The notes: generated by a model not told the origin, from the sequence alone. A stretch of DNA of 64,000 nt from Massilia sp. Se16.2.3 (GCF_014171595.1 NZ_CP050451.1:4774001-4838000), one strand, 5' to 3'; numbered from the stretch's first letter, positions 27,557 to 37,532 are shown. Program-made: numbers and translations.

Positions 27557-28600
27557 TCAGCCGGGTACCGACGTCGCCCAAAGCCGGCAGGTTTCGAAAG
27601 CCCGTTTCGGATTGCGGCCCCACTCCTTAGTACGCACCTCGCTGCCGATTTCCTTCAGCAGCCGCAACATGACTTCCTTGTCTTTCGCTACGCACGCCAT
27701 ATGGGCATAACGGTTGCGCTGGCGGACGCTGGCGGGGTACCTGGCCAGCAGGTCTTCGTAGCCCCGCTTCATCTTGTCCCAGTCGGCGTAGCTGTCCTCG
27801 AACAGGCCACTGCCGAACTGGTCTTCCGCCGCGGCCGAATACAGGCGTGCATACATCCCGGTGCCGAACTGGCCGCGGGTCTTCTCGGTCGCCTGCAGGA
27901 TATAGGTGTCGAGCTCCCTGGGCGTACCGTTCCACTTGGGCAGCAGGTGGTCCACCACGGCGAAATGGAGGCTGACATCGTCCGGGTTGCGCTTCAAGCC
28001 ATCCTCGGCGATGGCCACCATCTGCTCGCTGCTCCAGCCCAGGCCGCGGCCGATCGACAGCAGCACGTAATGCGCATCGCTGTCCGTCAGTGCGACCTCC
28101 GCATGGTCCTTCAGGTATTCCGCGGCCTGGCGCAAATATTCATGGTAGAACTTCCAGGCCTCCGGCGGCACGTCCTTTGCATAGCTGCCGCCGCGATACG
28201 ACTGGCCATGTGCCAGCAGCGACCTGGCGTGCAGGATATGCGCCAGCGCCGAGCGCGGATGCTCCTTCGCCCACTGCAGCGTCAACGCGTCGAGTTCCTT
28301 CAGGTAGATTTCAGGGTTCTTCGTACTGGCGTAGAGGACGTTCCCATACCCCTCGCGAAACAGGGAAACCTGGGAAGTGCCGTCCGGTTCCAGCCGCCCC
28401 GGCTGCATGAAGTAGGCGTTCTGCTTTTCGAGTGCGCCGAAATCGCCCCACCACAGCGCACGTTCGGATGCTTCGGTAATGGGCGAGCGTTTCGCTTCGG
28501 GCTCGGCGGCAATGACGGCAGGGGCGAGGCTCGCCAGTGCCAGCGCGGCAGGCAGCAGGAGCCGGTGTGCCAGGCTCGTTCGTGATTGCGACAATCTCAT
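27557..28600 (-). CDS. Secreted helical-repeat protein (DUF4034-like)
   Basis: 347 residues. Signal peptide with LLLPAALALASLAPAVIAAE. The mature part is alpha-helical with TPR-like spacing: ALWWGDFGALEKQNAYFM, LDALTLQWAKEHPRSALAHILHARSLLAHG and YEDLLARYPASVRQRNRYAHMACVAKD. This pattern resembles DUF4034 proteins, whose function is unknown. Its ATG overlaps the stop of the upstream gene (ATGA), so the two secreted products are made together. Residues near the end (WGRNPKRAFETCRLWATSV) look conserved. It is convergent with the TonB-dependent receptor. Confidence 0.7.
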   Translation of the reverse strand: MRLSQSRTSLAHRLLLPAALALASLAPAVIAAEPEAKRSPITEASERALWWGDFGALEKQNAYFMQPGRLEPDGTSQVSLFREGYGNVLYASTKNPEIYLKELDALTLQWAKEHPRSALAHILHARSLLAHGQSYRGGSYAKDVPPEAWKFYHEYLRQAAEYLKDHAEVALTDSDAHYVLLSIGRGLGWSSEQMVAIAEDGLKRNPDDVSLHFAVVDHLLPKWNGTPRELDTYILQATEKTRGQFGTGMYARLYSAAAEDQFGSGLFEDSYADWDKMKRGYEDLLARYPASVRQRNRYAHMACVAKDKEVMLRLLKEIGSEVRTKEWGRNPKRAFETCRLWATSVPG

Positions 28601-29820
28601 GGTTTCTTCTTTCGTGCCTTGGGTTGCGCAGGCGCCGAGGTTTCCTTGGTGCTGTCGGGCGGCGCCTGCTCCACCTCCAGGCTCCATACCATCTCGAACT
28701 CTTTTGCCCGGGTACTTTCCGGTTTGGCCGACGCGGCAGATGCCAGTGCATGGTTCAACGACGCCGCGTCGAACGCATCCTCGAAGGCGATGGGGCGCAC
28801 GCCCGGCAGGGCGCCCGCCGTGATCTTTCGCTTGACGACAGTGACGCCGACGGGTTTGCCGGCGGCGTCGAATTCGCGGCGCAACCGGGTCACACCCTCG
28901 ACTTCGAAGAGGGCCGCCATCCTGGGATAGACCGGCCGTCCACTCGTCTTGTCCTCGTCCGTCGGCTCGTACATGCCCTCGTAGCGCTCGGTGGCGGTGA
29001 TCAGCGTACCGTAGCGGAAGGCATTGAGCACGGCAGCGGGGGCTTGGCCCTGCGCCAGGCTTTCGCTCAACCACCAGCGCTGGATGGCGCACTGCTCTTC
29101 GGCAGGCAATTGATCATACTGGTTGCCTGCCGACAGCACATGGTCGGCAAGATGCGGCGCCAGCGCGATCGCCGGCCGGGCGGTGCCGGCGGCGAGATTT
29201 GCAATCGCGTGCATCGCCGCGTCCCTGGGCAGCGGATTAGGCCAAGGCAGAGGCTCGGGCCGCGGCTTGCCCCAGCGCTCGAGCATCCTGCTTTCGCTTG
29301 CCAGCGTCATTTCCCGCTGTGCAGGGGACATTGCCTGTATCCGCAGTATCCGGCTCGAGAAATCGCGAAAACGTGGTTTGTCGCCGAACTGGCAGACCTG
29401 CGGCGAAGTCCGCAGCACCTCGAGCGTGGCCTGTTCGTAGCCGGCGTCGCCCGGCTCGATGTGCCAGTAAGCCAGTTCGTTGAGCATGCGCGCCGTCAGC
29501 GCGTACATCATCCTCTCCGTGAACGCCTGGTCGCGGCTGGCCGGCCGCCTTTTTCTTTCTTCCGCGGCCCACTGGGCGAACTGCTTTTCCATGCGAGCGA
29601 GGTGGTCCGCGCCCATCCGCTGCGCTGCCTCGCGCAAGGCGGGGTCAAGCTGCAGGGCCGCCGGCAGCGTGAACAAGCGGGACAGATCCTTGGTGAGTTC
29701 CTTTGCAGCGCGCGCATCTTCCGGAACCACGTTCGCCGGTGCGGCTCCGGCCGACGCCAGCCATCCAGCCAGCATTCCCGCGCTCGCCAACAGCCTCCAT
29801 TGCAATCCGATTCTTCTCAC
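28597..29820 (-). CDS. Secreted protein with possible TonB-C-like C-terminal domain
   Basis: 407 residues from GTG 29820, with GAGACCGG just upstream. Signal peptide WRLLASAGMLAGWLASAGAAPA. A long helical middle part contains repeated tryptophan/arginine-rich helices (RSLSESLAQ-like, AIQRWWLSESLAQGQAP). Near the C-terminus, GVTRLRREFDAAGKPVGVTVVKRK followed by FDAASLNHALAS resembles the beta-alpha-beta TonB C-terminal fold (F-x-x-x-xGxPxxVxVxxS, then LD-AAL). This is a pattern match only. Overlaps the next gene by four bases. The alternative ATG start at 29847 would add nine polar residues before the signal peptide. Confidence 0.65.
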   Translation of the reverse strand: MRRIGLQWRLLASAGMLAGWLASAGAAPANVVPEDARAAKELTKDLSRLFTLPAALQLDPALREAAQRMGADHLARMEKQFAQWAAEERKRRPASRDQAFTERMMYALTARMLNELAYWHIEPGDAGYEQATLEVLRTSPQVCQFGDKPRFRDFSSRILRIQAMSPAQREMTLASESRMLERWGKPRPEPLPWPNPLPRDAAMHAIANLAAGTARPAIALAPHLADHVLSAGNQYDQLPAEEQCAIQRWWLSESLAQGQAPAAVLNAFRYGTLITATERYEGMYEPTDEDKTSGRPVYPRMAALFEVEGVTRLRREFDAAGKPVGVTVVKRKITAGALPGVRPIAFEDAFDAASLNHALASAASAKPESTRAKEFEMVWSLEVEQAPPDSTKETSAPAQPKARKKKP

Positions 29821-29988
29821 CCGGTCTCCATCTTGGCGAAATGCCAATGAAAATAATGTTTCAGTAGAGCATTTTCATGACAGAAGGTCAAGCTTCAAAA
29901 AACGTGGAGGCGATGTCGAATTCCGGGCATCCCATTCGTCGACTATCCCGAGGGCCGTCCTCTGCCATGTCCAGATAGGGAAATCACC

Positions 29989-30435
29989 ATGTCCACCAAC
30001 ACCGTTGAACTGCACCGCGTCTTCAAATCGACGCCCGACCACGTCTTCCGTGCCTTCACGACGGCCGCCGCCTTCGCGAAATGGCTGCCGCCGCACGGCT
30101 TCACCGGGACCGTGCACGAGCTCGATGCCCGGGTTGGCGGCCGCTACCGGATGTCGTTCACGAACTTCACGACGGGCCACAGCCATGGGTTTGGCGGCGA
30201 ATACCTGGAGCTCGAACCCGGCCGGCGCCTGCGCTACACGGCCACATTCGACGACGCGAACCTGCCGGGCCGGATGCAGACCACGGTGCTGCTGCGCGAA
30301 GTGTTTTGTGGAGTGGAAGTGAAGATCACGCAGGAAGGCATCCCCGCCATGATTCCCGCCGAGGCCTGCTATCTCGGCTGGCAGGAATCGCTCGAGCTGC
30401 TCGGCAAACTCGTCGAGGCGCAGGTGCGCGACTGA
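29989..30435 (+). CDS. AHSA1/SRPBCC-fold protein
   Basis: 148 residues. START-like fold typical of the AHSA1 (activator of Hsp90 ATPase homologue 1-like) group: VELHRVFKSTPDHVFRAFTTAAAFAKWLPPHGFTG, the beta-strand GGRYRMSFTNF and the C-terminal helix EACYLGWQESLELLGKLVEA. Many SRPBCC proteins of this type are encoded near regulators and bind hydrophobic ligands; no ligand can be assigned. AGGGAAATCACC precedes ATG 29989. Convergent with the FMN reductase gene. Confidence 0.85.
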   Translation: MSTNTVELHRVFKSTPDHVFRAFTTAAAFAKWLPPHGFTGTVHELDARVGGRYRMSFTNFTTGHSHGFGGEYLELEPGRRLRYTATFDDANLPGRMQTTVLLREVFCGVEVKITQEGIPAMIPAEACYLGWQESLELLGKLVEAQVRD

Positions 30436-30460
30436 GCGCAGCGGCCGGCGCCGGCCGCGC

Positions 30461-31015
30461 TCAGCCTGCCGGCGCAGGCCCCCTGCGCATCTGCACGTGG
30501 CCGGCAATGGCTTGCAGGGCCACCGAAATGGCCGCGCGAAACGCCGGCACTTCGCCGATGGCGTCCAGCTCCACTCTTGAACCGATGACCGGAATTCGGA
30601 CGCAGGCCTCGGGAATGAGATCGGCGGACATGACGCGCAGCGTCTCCTTCAAGGCCTCGTCGCCGTGATAAGACTGGTAGGCAGGATTGAAGAGTGCAAC
30701 CGGTTTGCCGGCGAAGCCCGGATGGCTTACCAGCCAGTCGAGCGTATTCTTGATCGTTCCGCTGACGCCATGGGCGTATTCCGGAGTGGCGATGAGCACC
30801 GCATCGGCGGCGCTGATCAGGGTGCGCAATTCCTGCACCGGTGGCGGCAAATCGCCTTCCAGGTCGGGATTGAAGAGCGGCCAGTGCTTGTGGCCCTCGT
30901 GGATGCGCACGCGCACCCCCGGCGGCGCCAACCCCTGCGCCGCCAGCAGCAGCGCCGTACTCCGGGAGGCGGCGCGCTGACTGCCGGACAAGGCAAGTAT
31001 GTCGATATCGGCCAT
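30461..31015 (-). CDS. NADPH-dependent FMN reductase
   Basis: 184 residues of flavodoxin-like fold. The phosphate-binding loop is ALSGSQRAASRSTALL, and TPEYAHGVSGTIKNTLDWLVS matches the P-E-Y-x-x-x-x-x-x-x-x-K-N-x-x-D-W signature of NADPH-dependent FMN/quinone reductases (ChrR/YieF-like). It reduces FMN or quinones with NADPH. The start at 31015 is where family alignment begins; the longer in-frame start would add 25 residues of basic low-quality sequence. It follows the hybrid kinase by five bases, so it is probably the last gene of that transcript. Confidence 0.88.
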   Translation of the reverse strand: MADIDILALSGSQRAASRSTALLLAAQGLAPPGVRVRIHEGHKHWPLFNPDLEGDLPPPVQELRTLISAADAVLIATPEYAHGVSGTIKNTLDWLVSHPGFAGKPVALFNPAYQSYHGDEALKETLRVMSADLIPEACVRIPVIGSRVELDAIGEVPAFRAAISVALQAIAGHVQMRRGPAPAG

Positions 31016-31019
31016 ATCG

Positions 31020-33255
31020 CTACAGGACAGCCGGTTCCCCAACCGCCACCGGGCGCGGTGCCGCCGCCAGGATGCGGTCAAGTGCCGCAATGTCGATGGG
31101 CTTGACGAAGTGATGGTCGAAACCGGCGGCCAGCGCCATTTGCCGGTCGTGCGACTGGCCGTAGCCGGTCAGCGCGATCAGCACCGCGTCCTGTGTACCG
31201 GGAGTGCCGCGCAACTGGCGCGCGAGCGCGTAGCCATCCATGTCGGGCAGGCCGATGTCGAGGATGTAGAGCGGCAGCGGCGTAGTGCGGCTATGCTCGA
31301 GCGCGCTATGGGCAGTGACCATCACCGTGACCTGGTGTCCTTTGCCTCGAGCAGGCCGGCCAGCGTGCGCGCGGCGTCGACGTTGTCGTCGACGATCATC
31401 AGGCCGATCGGCGCGGCCGGCGCATCCGGCGTCGCCTGCTCCGCTGCCGCGGCCGGGTGCGCGGCGAACAGCGGCAGGGCCAGCGTAAAGCGCGTTCCCT
31501 TGCCGACGCCTTCGCTATGCCCTTCCACACTGCCGCCATGCAGCGCCATGATGCTGCGTACCGGGGCCAGGCCCAGTCCCAGGCCGCCCCGGGAGCGGTC
31601 GGCCGTGCGGCGCGCCTGCCGGAACAGGTCGAACACATGGGGCATCAGCTCGGGATCGATGCCGATGCCGTTGTCGCTCACGCCCACCAGCACCTGGCCG
31701 TCGCGCACCTCGGCCGTCAATTCGATCCGGCCGCCCGGCGGCGTGTACTTGGCGGCGTTGGTGAGCAGGTTCGACAGCACCGGATCAGGCGCTTCTCGTC
31801 GCCCAGCACCAGCGCGTCGGGCGCGCGCAGCTCAAACTGCAGCGTATGGCCGCGCGCATTGATCAGGGGTTCGGCCTGCTCGACCGCGTGCTTGACGACC
31901 GCGGCGATGGCCAGCTGGCGTTTATCGATCGCCACCAGGCCGCGCGTCACGCGCGAGACGTCCAGCAGGTCGTGGATCAGGGCCTTCAAATGGTCGGCCT
32001 GGCGGATGATGATGGCGCTGGTACGCTGCACGAGCGCCTCGTCCCGCCGTGGCAGCTTGAGCATGTGGGCGGCGGCGACGATCGGCGCCAGCGGATTGCG
32101 CAATTCGTGCGCGAGCATGGCGAGGAATTCGTCCTTGGCGTGGTTCTGGTTTTCCGCTTCGCGCCGGGCTTCGCGCTCGCTGCCCAGCAGCTGCTCGCGT
32201 TCGGCCTCGAGCCGCTGGCGCGCCGCGTTTTCCGCCGCCAGCTGGACGCCGGCGTCGCGCAGGGCGCGCTGCAACGCATCGGCTTCGACCACGCCCGAAG
32301 GCGTGACCACCGGTATGCTGCCATGTTCCAGCGACTTCGCCGCCGCCAGGGTCAGGTTGAACGAGCCCGTGATGCGCCGGGCGAACATGACGATGCCCAG
32401 CACCGCACCGCCGAATGCCACTGCCAGGACCAGCGCCGCGATCACTGTCGCCGTGCGTGCCGGGCCGTCGATCACTTCCATCGGCGCGGCGACGGCAACG
32501 GTCCAGGGCGCGCGGGTCGTGTGCGTAAAGGTGTTGTAGGCCCAGAAGGCATCGCGGGTGATGTTCTTGATCCTGCCGCTGGCATGCGCCATTGCGGCCT
32601 TGTACAGCTCGGGTTTCACGGGTTTACCGATGAAATCGCGTTCGCGCAGGTTGCGGGCGATGCTGATGCCGTCCTCGCCGAAAATGCCGACTACCCAGGT
32701 CTGCGGCAGCTTCTGGTCGCGCAGCAGTTTCGTCAGGTGGCCGACGTGGAAGGAATGGGTCAGCAGGAAGCGGTGGCCGCTTGCGGTCACGATGGGCATG
32801 TTGACCGACACCACCTTCCACTTGCCCGCGCGGCCTTCGCGCAGGTTCGATACGCTGGGGCCTTGCCGCGCGATCGCCGGCGGTACCCAGTCGTTCAGCC
32901 CTTCGTTGAACACCGTCCCGTATGGATGGTGCGTATGCAGCAGCATGCGTCCGTCGGCGTCGTACAGCACGGCCCATGAATCGGATGTCGTGATGGTCTT
33001 GCGCATGAGCGCGTACAGCGCCGTGAAATCCTCGCCCGCCATCATCTCGGTCTGGGCGATGACGTGCAGCGCGCCTTCCGCGTTGGACAGCTCCTTGTCG
33101 ATCGCCAGCGCGATCGCACGCGTCTTCTCTTCCACGGCGAGCAGGCGCGCGTCCTTTTCCTTTTGCAGCAGCAGGTCCAGGCCCCATACCGACAGGGCGA
33201 ACAGCGGCAGCAGGATCGTCAGGATGATGGCAATGAGGTAGGTACGCGTCTTCAT
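31020..33255 (-). CDS. Membrane-bound hybrid sensor histidine kinase (two frameshifts)
   Basis: About 746 residues. Membrane helix 1 (about 7-28), a periplasmic dCache-like sensor (about 35-275), helix 2 (about 283-305), HisKA with FLAMLAHELRNPLAPIV, HATPase_c (SNLLTNAAKYTPPGG, DNGIGID, GGLGLGLAPVRSIMALHGG) and a receiver (LMIVDDN, ILDIGLPDMDG, VKPID). Two breaks occur: near 31785 (adding a G gives KRLIRVLSNLLTNAAK) and near 31335 (adding a G gives LEAKGHQVTVMVTAHSAL). Both restore family consensus, so homopolymer loss is likely. The receiver Asp and Lys are present. No response-regulator gene is adjacent. Confidence 0.85.
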
Positions 33256-33422
33256 GGGGTTTTGCAAAGCCTGTGTTGATCAAGCATCAGCCTTTCATAC
33301 GCCGCTGAGTTGACGTAATTGCACGCAAACTGATGGATTCTAACAGGCAAGCCGGATCCGCCCCGGGTCAATCGCGCGCGGCGTTTTTCCGCAACACGGC
33401 ACGCGGGCACTGGCCGGCGCGC

Positions 33423-33451
33423 CAAAAAAAACGGCAGCCGAAGCTGCCGTC
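33423..33451 (-). terminator. Intrinsic terminator of the AgcS symporter gene
   Basis: On the minus strand: ACGGCAGC, TTCG tetraloop, GCTGCCGT, then eight T. It lies about 20 bases after the symporter stop codon. Confidence 0.92.
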
Positions 33452-33470
33452 CCGGTCTGCCCGGCAGTCC

Positions 33471-34955
33471 TCAGCCAACCGTTGTCACACGCTCGTCGCC
33501 CTTGGCGCGGCCGCGTTCTTCCTCGGCAACGCGGCGCTCCCAGTAGTCGGCATTCTTGATGCCCAGCGCCACCGGGTTGAATTGCGGGTCCTTGCCCTGG
33601 GCTTTCTGCGCTTCGTAGTCGCGCAGGCACTTGAAGGCCACGTTACGCAGCAGCACGATCGCCACCAGGTTCAGCCAGGCCATCAGGCCGACGCCGATGT
33701 CGCCCAGCGCCCAGGCCAGGTCCGCGGTCTTGAGCGTACCGTAGACGGTGGCGCCGATGATGGCCGCTTTCAGCAGGAACTTCAGCCACGGATAGCGTGC
33801 GTGGCGGTCGATGTAGGAGATGTTGGTTTCGGCGATGTAGTAGTAGGCGACGATGGTCGTGAAGGCAAAGAACAGCAGGGCGATGGCGACGAACAGTGCG
33901 CCGAAGCCGGGCATCACGTTTTCCAGCGCCGTCTGCACGTAGCCCGGCCCGCTGGCCACGCCTTTCACGCCGGTGAACATGGCCGCGCCGTCCGGGCCCT
34001 CGACGTTGTACTGGCCGGTAATGAGCAGCATGAAGGCCGTGGCCGAGCACACGAACAGGGTGTCGATATACACCGAGAAGCCCTGCACCAGGCCCTGCTT
34101 GGCCGGGTGGCTCACTTCCGCCGCGCTCGACGCGTGCGGGCCCGTGCCCTGCCCCGCTTCGTTCGAGTAGACGCCGCGCTTGACGCCCCACTGGATCGCC
34201 AGGCCGATGATGGCGCCGAAGGCCGAGTCCATGCCGAAGGCCGAGCTGAAGATCAGGCTCATCACGCCCGGCAGGCGCTCGATGTTCAGGGCGATGATGA
34301 CGACGGCCACCAGGATGTAGCCCAGCGCCATGAAGGGCACCACGATTTCGGCGAAGTTGGCGATGCGCTTGACGCCGCCGAAGATGATAAACGCCAGCAC
34401 GACCGCCAGGCCGGCGGCGGTGATTTCGCGCGACAGGCCAGTGGCCGTCTGCAGGCCTTCGGCGATCGAATTGGCCTGCACACCCGGCAGCAGCAGGCCC
34501 GTGGCGAGCACGGTGGCGAACGCGAAGGTCAGCGCGTACCACTTCATGCCCAGACCCTTCTCGATATAGAAGGCCGGGCCGCCGCGGTATTCCTTGTCGA
34601 TCTGCTCCTTGTAGACCTGGCCCAGGGTCGACTCGACGAAGGCCGAGCTGGCGCCAAGGAAGGCCACCGCCCACATCCAGAACACGGCGCCGGGGCCGCC
34701 GAAGGTGATCGCGGTGGCGACGCCGGCGATATTGCCGGTGCCGACGCGGCCGGCCAGGGTCATCGAGAGCGCCTGGAACGAGGACACGCCCTGCTCCGAA
34801 CTCTTACCCTCGAACATCAGGCGAATCATTTCCTTGGCATGGCGCACCTGCAGGAAGCGCGAGCGCAGCGAAAAATACAGGCCCACGCCCAGGCACAAGG
34901 CGATCAGGGCCGGGCTCCAGATAATGCCGTTGATCGTGCTGACTAACTCGTTCAT
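33471..34955 (-). CDS. Sodium:alanine/glycine symporter (AgcS family)
   Basis: 494 residues, normal for AgcS (DagA-type). About eleven membrane helices. Family signatures: GRVGTGNIAGVATAITFGGPGAVFWMW (consensus GTGNIxGVAxA), GMKWYALTFAF and the conserved GVKRGVYSNEAGQGTGPHASSAAE block. It imports alanine or glycine with sodium. ATG 34955 begins MNELVSTINGIIW, typical of the family. I looked for a glycine riboswitch in the 140 bases upstream and found none. Ends with a strong terminator. Confidence 0.95.
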   Translation of the reverse strand: MNELVSTINGIIWSPALIALCLGVGLYFSLRSRFLQVRHAKEMIRLMFEGKSSEQGVSSFQALSMTLAGRVGTGNIAGVATAITFGGPGAVFWMWAVAFLGASSAFVESTLGQVYKEQIDKEYRGGPAFYIEKGLGMKWYALTFAFATVLATGLLLPGVQANSIAEGLQTATGLSREITAAGLAVVLAFIIFGGVKRIANFAEIVVPFMALGYILVAVVIIALNIERLPGVMSLIFSSAFGMDSAFGAIIGLAIQWGVKRGVYSNEAGQGTGPHASSAAEVSHPAKQGLVQGFSVYIDTLFVCSATAFMLLITGQYNVEGPDGAAMFTGVKGVASGPGYVQTALENVMPGFGALFVAIALLFFAFTTIVAYYYIAETNISYIDRHARYPWLKFLLKAAIIGATVYGTLKTADLAWALGDIGVGLMAWLNLVAIVLLRNVAFKCLRDYEAQKAQGKDPQFNPVALGIKNADYWERRVAEEERGRAKGDERVTTVG

Positions 34956-35135
34956 CTACATCTTCCCCATGCAATGCGGCGGCGACCAGGTCTGCCTTCG
35001 GTATCGAACAATCGCCGAATTAAGATTATCCGGCGGACAAAATGACAAGATACCTGAAGCTGGGGATGCTTAACGAATTTTTATTGCTGTGTGGGTGTTC
35101 ATGTACTGCGTGGGGAGGTGGTGGATGGGAAGAAT

Positions 35136-35703
35136 CGTAGGGTGGAGTCTTGACTCCACGCGGTACGGCGTAGGCACAACACCAGCTCCGTAGGGTGGGC
35201 ACTCCGTGCCCACGCGGTACAGGCGTCAGCACACCCGACGGCGCCGGCTGGACAACGAAGGAAGCAGGCTCGCGGCCGCTGATATGCCGGCGATGAGACA
35301 GCGTGGGCTCGAGAGCCCACCCTACGGTACGATCGACGCAGCGAGACGATCGTACCGCGTGGGCACGGAGCGCCCACCTTGCGCCCCTTTCAAAGGAAAC
35401 GCCCCGTGGCCGCCAAGCCGCCCAAACGTTCGGACTTGTCGAGCGTGAGCTGGGCGCCGTGGCGCTCGGCGATGGCCTTGACGATGGCCAGGATCGTAGG
35501 GTGGGCTCTCGAGCCACGCGGTACGACCAATGCACACCACAAAACAATCTTCGCAAGACAGCTTGCCTGCTGACGGATTGACCACTGTTGGCCGCGATGC
35601 TCTGCAAGCGCCGTACTGCCGGCGCGTTGCAGCCGTATCCGCCATCGCTTGCGATATCGCTGTGCCTGCTACGTACCGCGTGGAGTCAGGACTCCACCCT
35701 ACG
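35136..35703. repeat. Cluster of six palindromic REP-like units (family 1)
   Basis: Six units of about 32 bases share CGTAGGGTGG, a short palindromic centre, and CCACGCGGTACG. Forward units: 35136-35167, 35188-35220, 35494-35526. Inverted units: 35302-35331, 35351-35379, 35672-35703. Centres vary (GAGTC-TTGA, GCACTCCGTGC, GCTCTCGAGC) while each stays self-complementary, indicating RNA or cruciform hairpins under selection. Between the fourth and fifth units lies a histidine-kinase 3' fragment. The rest of 34956-35698 holds no gene I can support. The last unit supplies the stop codon of the gene at 35699. Confidence 0.85.
35390..35492 (-). pseudogene. 3' fragment of a duplicated histidine kinase gene
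   Basis: Read on the minus strand this gives LAIVKAIAERHGAQLTLDKS then ERLGGLAATGRFL and TGA. It matches the C-terminus of the kinase at 36198-37532 (LAIVKAIAERHGAQLMLGTS, ERLGGLAATVRF). By hand count about 76 of 89 bases agree. The ATPase domain and everything before it are missing. Repeat units flank the fragment on both sides within a few bases. It is a remnant of a paralogous QseC-like kinase removed by deletion, probably through recombination between repeats. Confidence 0.8.
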
Positions 35704-36202
35704 CTTCCAAGGGCATCCACGCGGCAGCGGGGCGTGCCAGATGCGCGTCGCGCGTCACCAGGAACATGGCAGGCGTGCCTGCACCAAGTACATGCAAGGG
35801 CTGGCTTGCCTGGACCTGCTCCCAGAAGGCTTCGGTGTCGGAATGGCCGTCCGCCAAGGGAGTGAAACCCCATCCATTCACGAACGCATGCGACGGCAGC
35901 ACGGACGGCACAGCATCGAAGACGTACCATTCGTCGAATCCCGGTGTGTACGGGAAATCGGCGAGACCAATGATCGGGCTAATGGAGATGTTCTGCGGAG
36001 TCGTCCAACCGGCTGCGCGCATCGTTTCATCCACCGGGTAGGGGCCGCTGTCGCTCGACACGATCGCGACCCGATGGCCCCGCACCAGTTCGGGAATGTA
36101 TCCGATCAGCTCGCCAAGGTCAGGATCCCATTGGCTCGTCCATTCGACGAGAAAATAGCCGCCGCGCTTCCCGGTGCGGACTGTGTGCCCATCCATGCTC
36201 AT
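35699..36202 (-). CDS. Unknown protein translationally coupled to the QseC-like kinase
   Basis: 167 residues, soluble, no signal. ATG 36202 overlaps the stop of the restored kinase frame (ATGA), so it is the third gene of the two-component operon. Features: VEWTSQWDPDLGELIGYIPELVRG, DSGPYPVDETMRAAGW and FPYTPGFDEWYVFD; the last two suggest an alpha/beta protein of immunity or regulatory type, but I recognise no family. The TAG stop lies within a palindromic repeat unit, so the original C-terminus may have been replaced by repeat insertion. ATG 36196 is an alternative start. Confidence 0.65.
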   Translation of the reverse strand: MSMDGHTVRTGKRGGYFLVEWTSQWDPDLGELIGYIPELVRGHRVAIVSSDSGPYPVDETMRAAGWTTPQNISISPIIGLADFPYTPGFDEWYVFDAVPSVLPSHAFVNGWGFTPLADGHSDTEAFWEQVQASQPLHVLGAGTPAMFLVTRDAHLARPAAAWMPLEA

Positions 36203-37532
36203 GCCGCCTTCGCCAGCGGGAAGCGCACCGTGGCCGCCAGCCCGCCGAGCCGTTCGGATGTGCCCAGCATCAGCTGCGCCCCGTGGCGCTCGGCGATGGC
36301 CTTGACGATGGCCAGGCCCAGGCCGCTGCCGGCGGCCTCGCTGCCGGCCACGCGGTAGAAGCGGTCGAACACGCGCTCGCGCTCTTCCCGGGGATGCCGG
36401 GGCCGCTGTCCTCGACGATGACGGAAACCGCGTCCTTGTCCTGGCGCACGGCGATGTCGACGGTACCGCCGCCAGGCGTGTACTTGATCGCGTTCTCGGC
36501 CAGGTTGCGCAGCAGGATGTGCAGGGCGTCGGGCTGGCCGTCGATGCTGACGCTGTCCGCGTGCTGCAGGCCGAGATCGACTTCCTTGGCCTGGGCCAGG
36601 CCGACCAGGTCGCCGACGGTACGGCGGGCCAGTTCCGCCAGGTCGACCGGGCGCGTGGCCGCCTCGCCGCTTGATGCTTCCTGGCGCGCCAGCACCAGCA
36701 ACTGCTCGACCAGGCGCGTGGCGCGGTCGATGCCGGCCGTCAGGCGCCCCACCGCCACCTTGCGCGCTTCCGCGCTGTCGGCACGGTCCAGGCTTTGCGT
36801 CTGCAGGCGCAGCGCGGCCAGCGGCGTGCGCAGCTCGTGGGCGGCGTCGGCGACGAAATTCTGCTGGGCGTGGAAAGCCGTGCGCACGCGCCCGAACAGC
36901 AGGTTCAGTTCATGCACCAGCGGACGCACCTCGTCGGGCAGGCCCGCTTCCGACACCGGCGACAGGTCGTCGGCCTGGCGCGAGGCCACCTGCGAGCGCA
37001 CCCGCGCCACCGGTTCCAGCGAACCGCTGACCACCCACCACACGACCAGCATCAGGATCGGCATCATCACCGCGATGGGGCCGAGGGTGCGCAGCGCCAG
37101 GTTGCTGGCCATGTTGCGGCGCACGGCCAGGTCCTGCGCCACCTGCACGGTCTGGTTTTCGGTCTGGATCGAGAACACGCGGTAGGTGGTGCGGTTGGCC
37201 TTTACGTTCGAAAAAGCCGAGCACCGCGCGCGCTGCGGCAGGCGCGCGCGCGAGACGCTGTGGAAGACCTGCACGCCGTCGGGCGACCACATCTGCACGA
37301 CCAGGTCGTCGCTGCCGGGACCGGCTTCGACGCGCTCGCGCGCCTCGCTGTTCGACAGCGGCGTGCTCGAACGCAGCGACAGCGCCATCTGCTGCATGTG
37401 GTAGTCGAAGATCTGGTCGGCGTCGGACAGCGCCGTGTTGTAGGCGATCGAGGCTTGCGCCAGTGCCGCCAGGGTGATGGCTGCGAGCAGGAACCAGAGC
37501 AGGCGCCCGCGCAGCGAGTGCGTTACCTTCAT
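36198..37532 (-). CDS. Sensor histidine kinase, QseC-like (one frameshift)
   Basis: About 444 residues. Helix 1 (about 9-29), a periplasmic 2CSK_N-type sensor domain (about 30-150), helix 2 (about 152-172), HAMP-like linker, HisKA with QNFVADAAHELRTPLAAL, HATPase_c with LRNLAENAIKYTPGGG and VEDSGPGIPG. The frame breaks just after GPGIPG near 36398. Adding a G gives EERERVFDRFYRVAGSEAAG, then SGLGLAIVKAIAERHG, and a normal end at 36198. It phosphorylates the OmpR-type regulator encoded immediately upstream, with a four-base overlap (ATGA). Downstream its stop overlaps the start of an unknown gene. Confidence 0.88.

Noticed and set aside
33333..34946. 537-codon plus-strand open frame
   Set aside because: Antisense to the AgcS symporter; composition is Gln/Arg/Asp/His-rich shadow sequence.
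34956..35100. Glycine riboswitch upstream of the AgcS symporter
   Set aside because: No tandem GGAGAG-type aptamer features could be found in the leader.
31020..37532. Reading the broken kinases as pseudogenes
   Set aside because: Single G additions restore exact catalytic motifs in each; homopolymer error is a better explanation.
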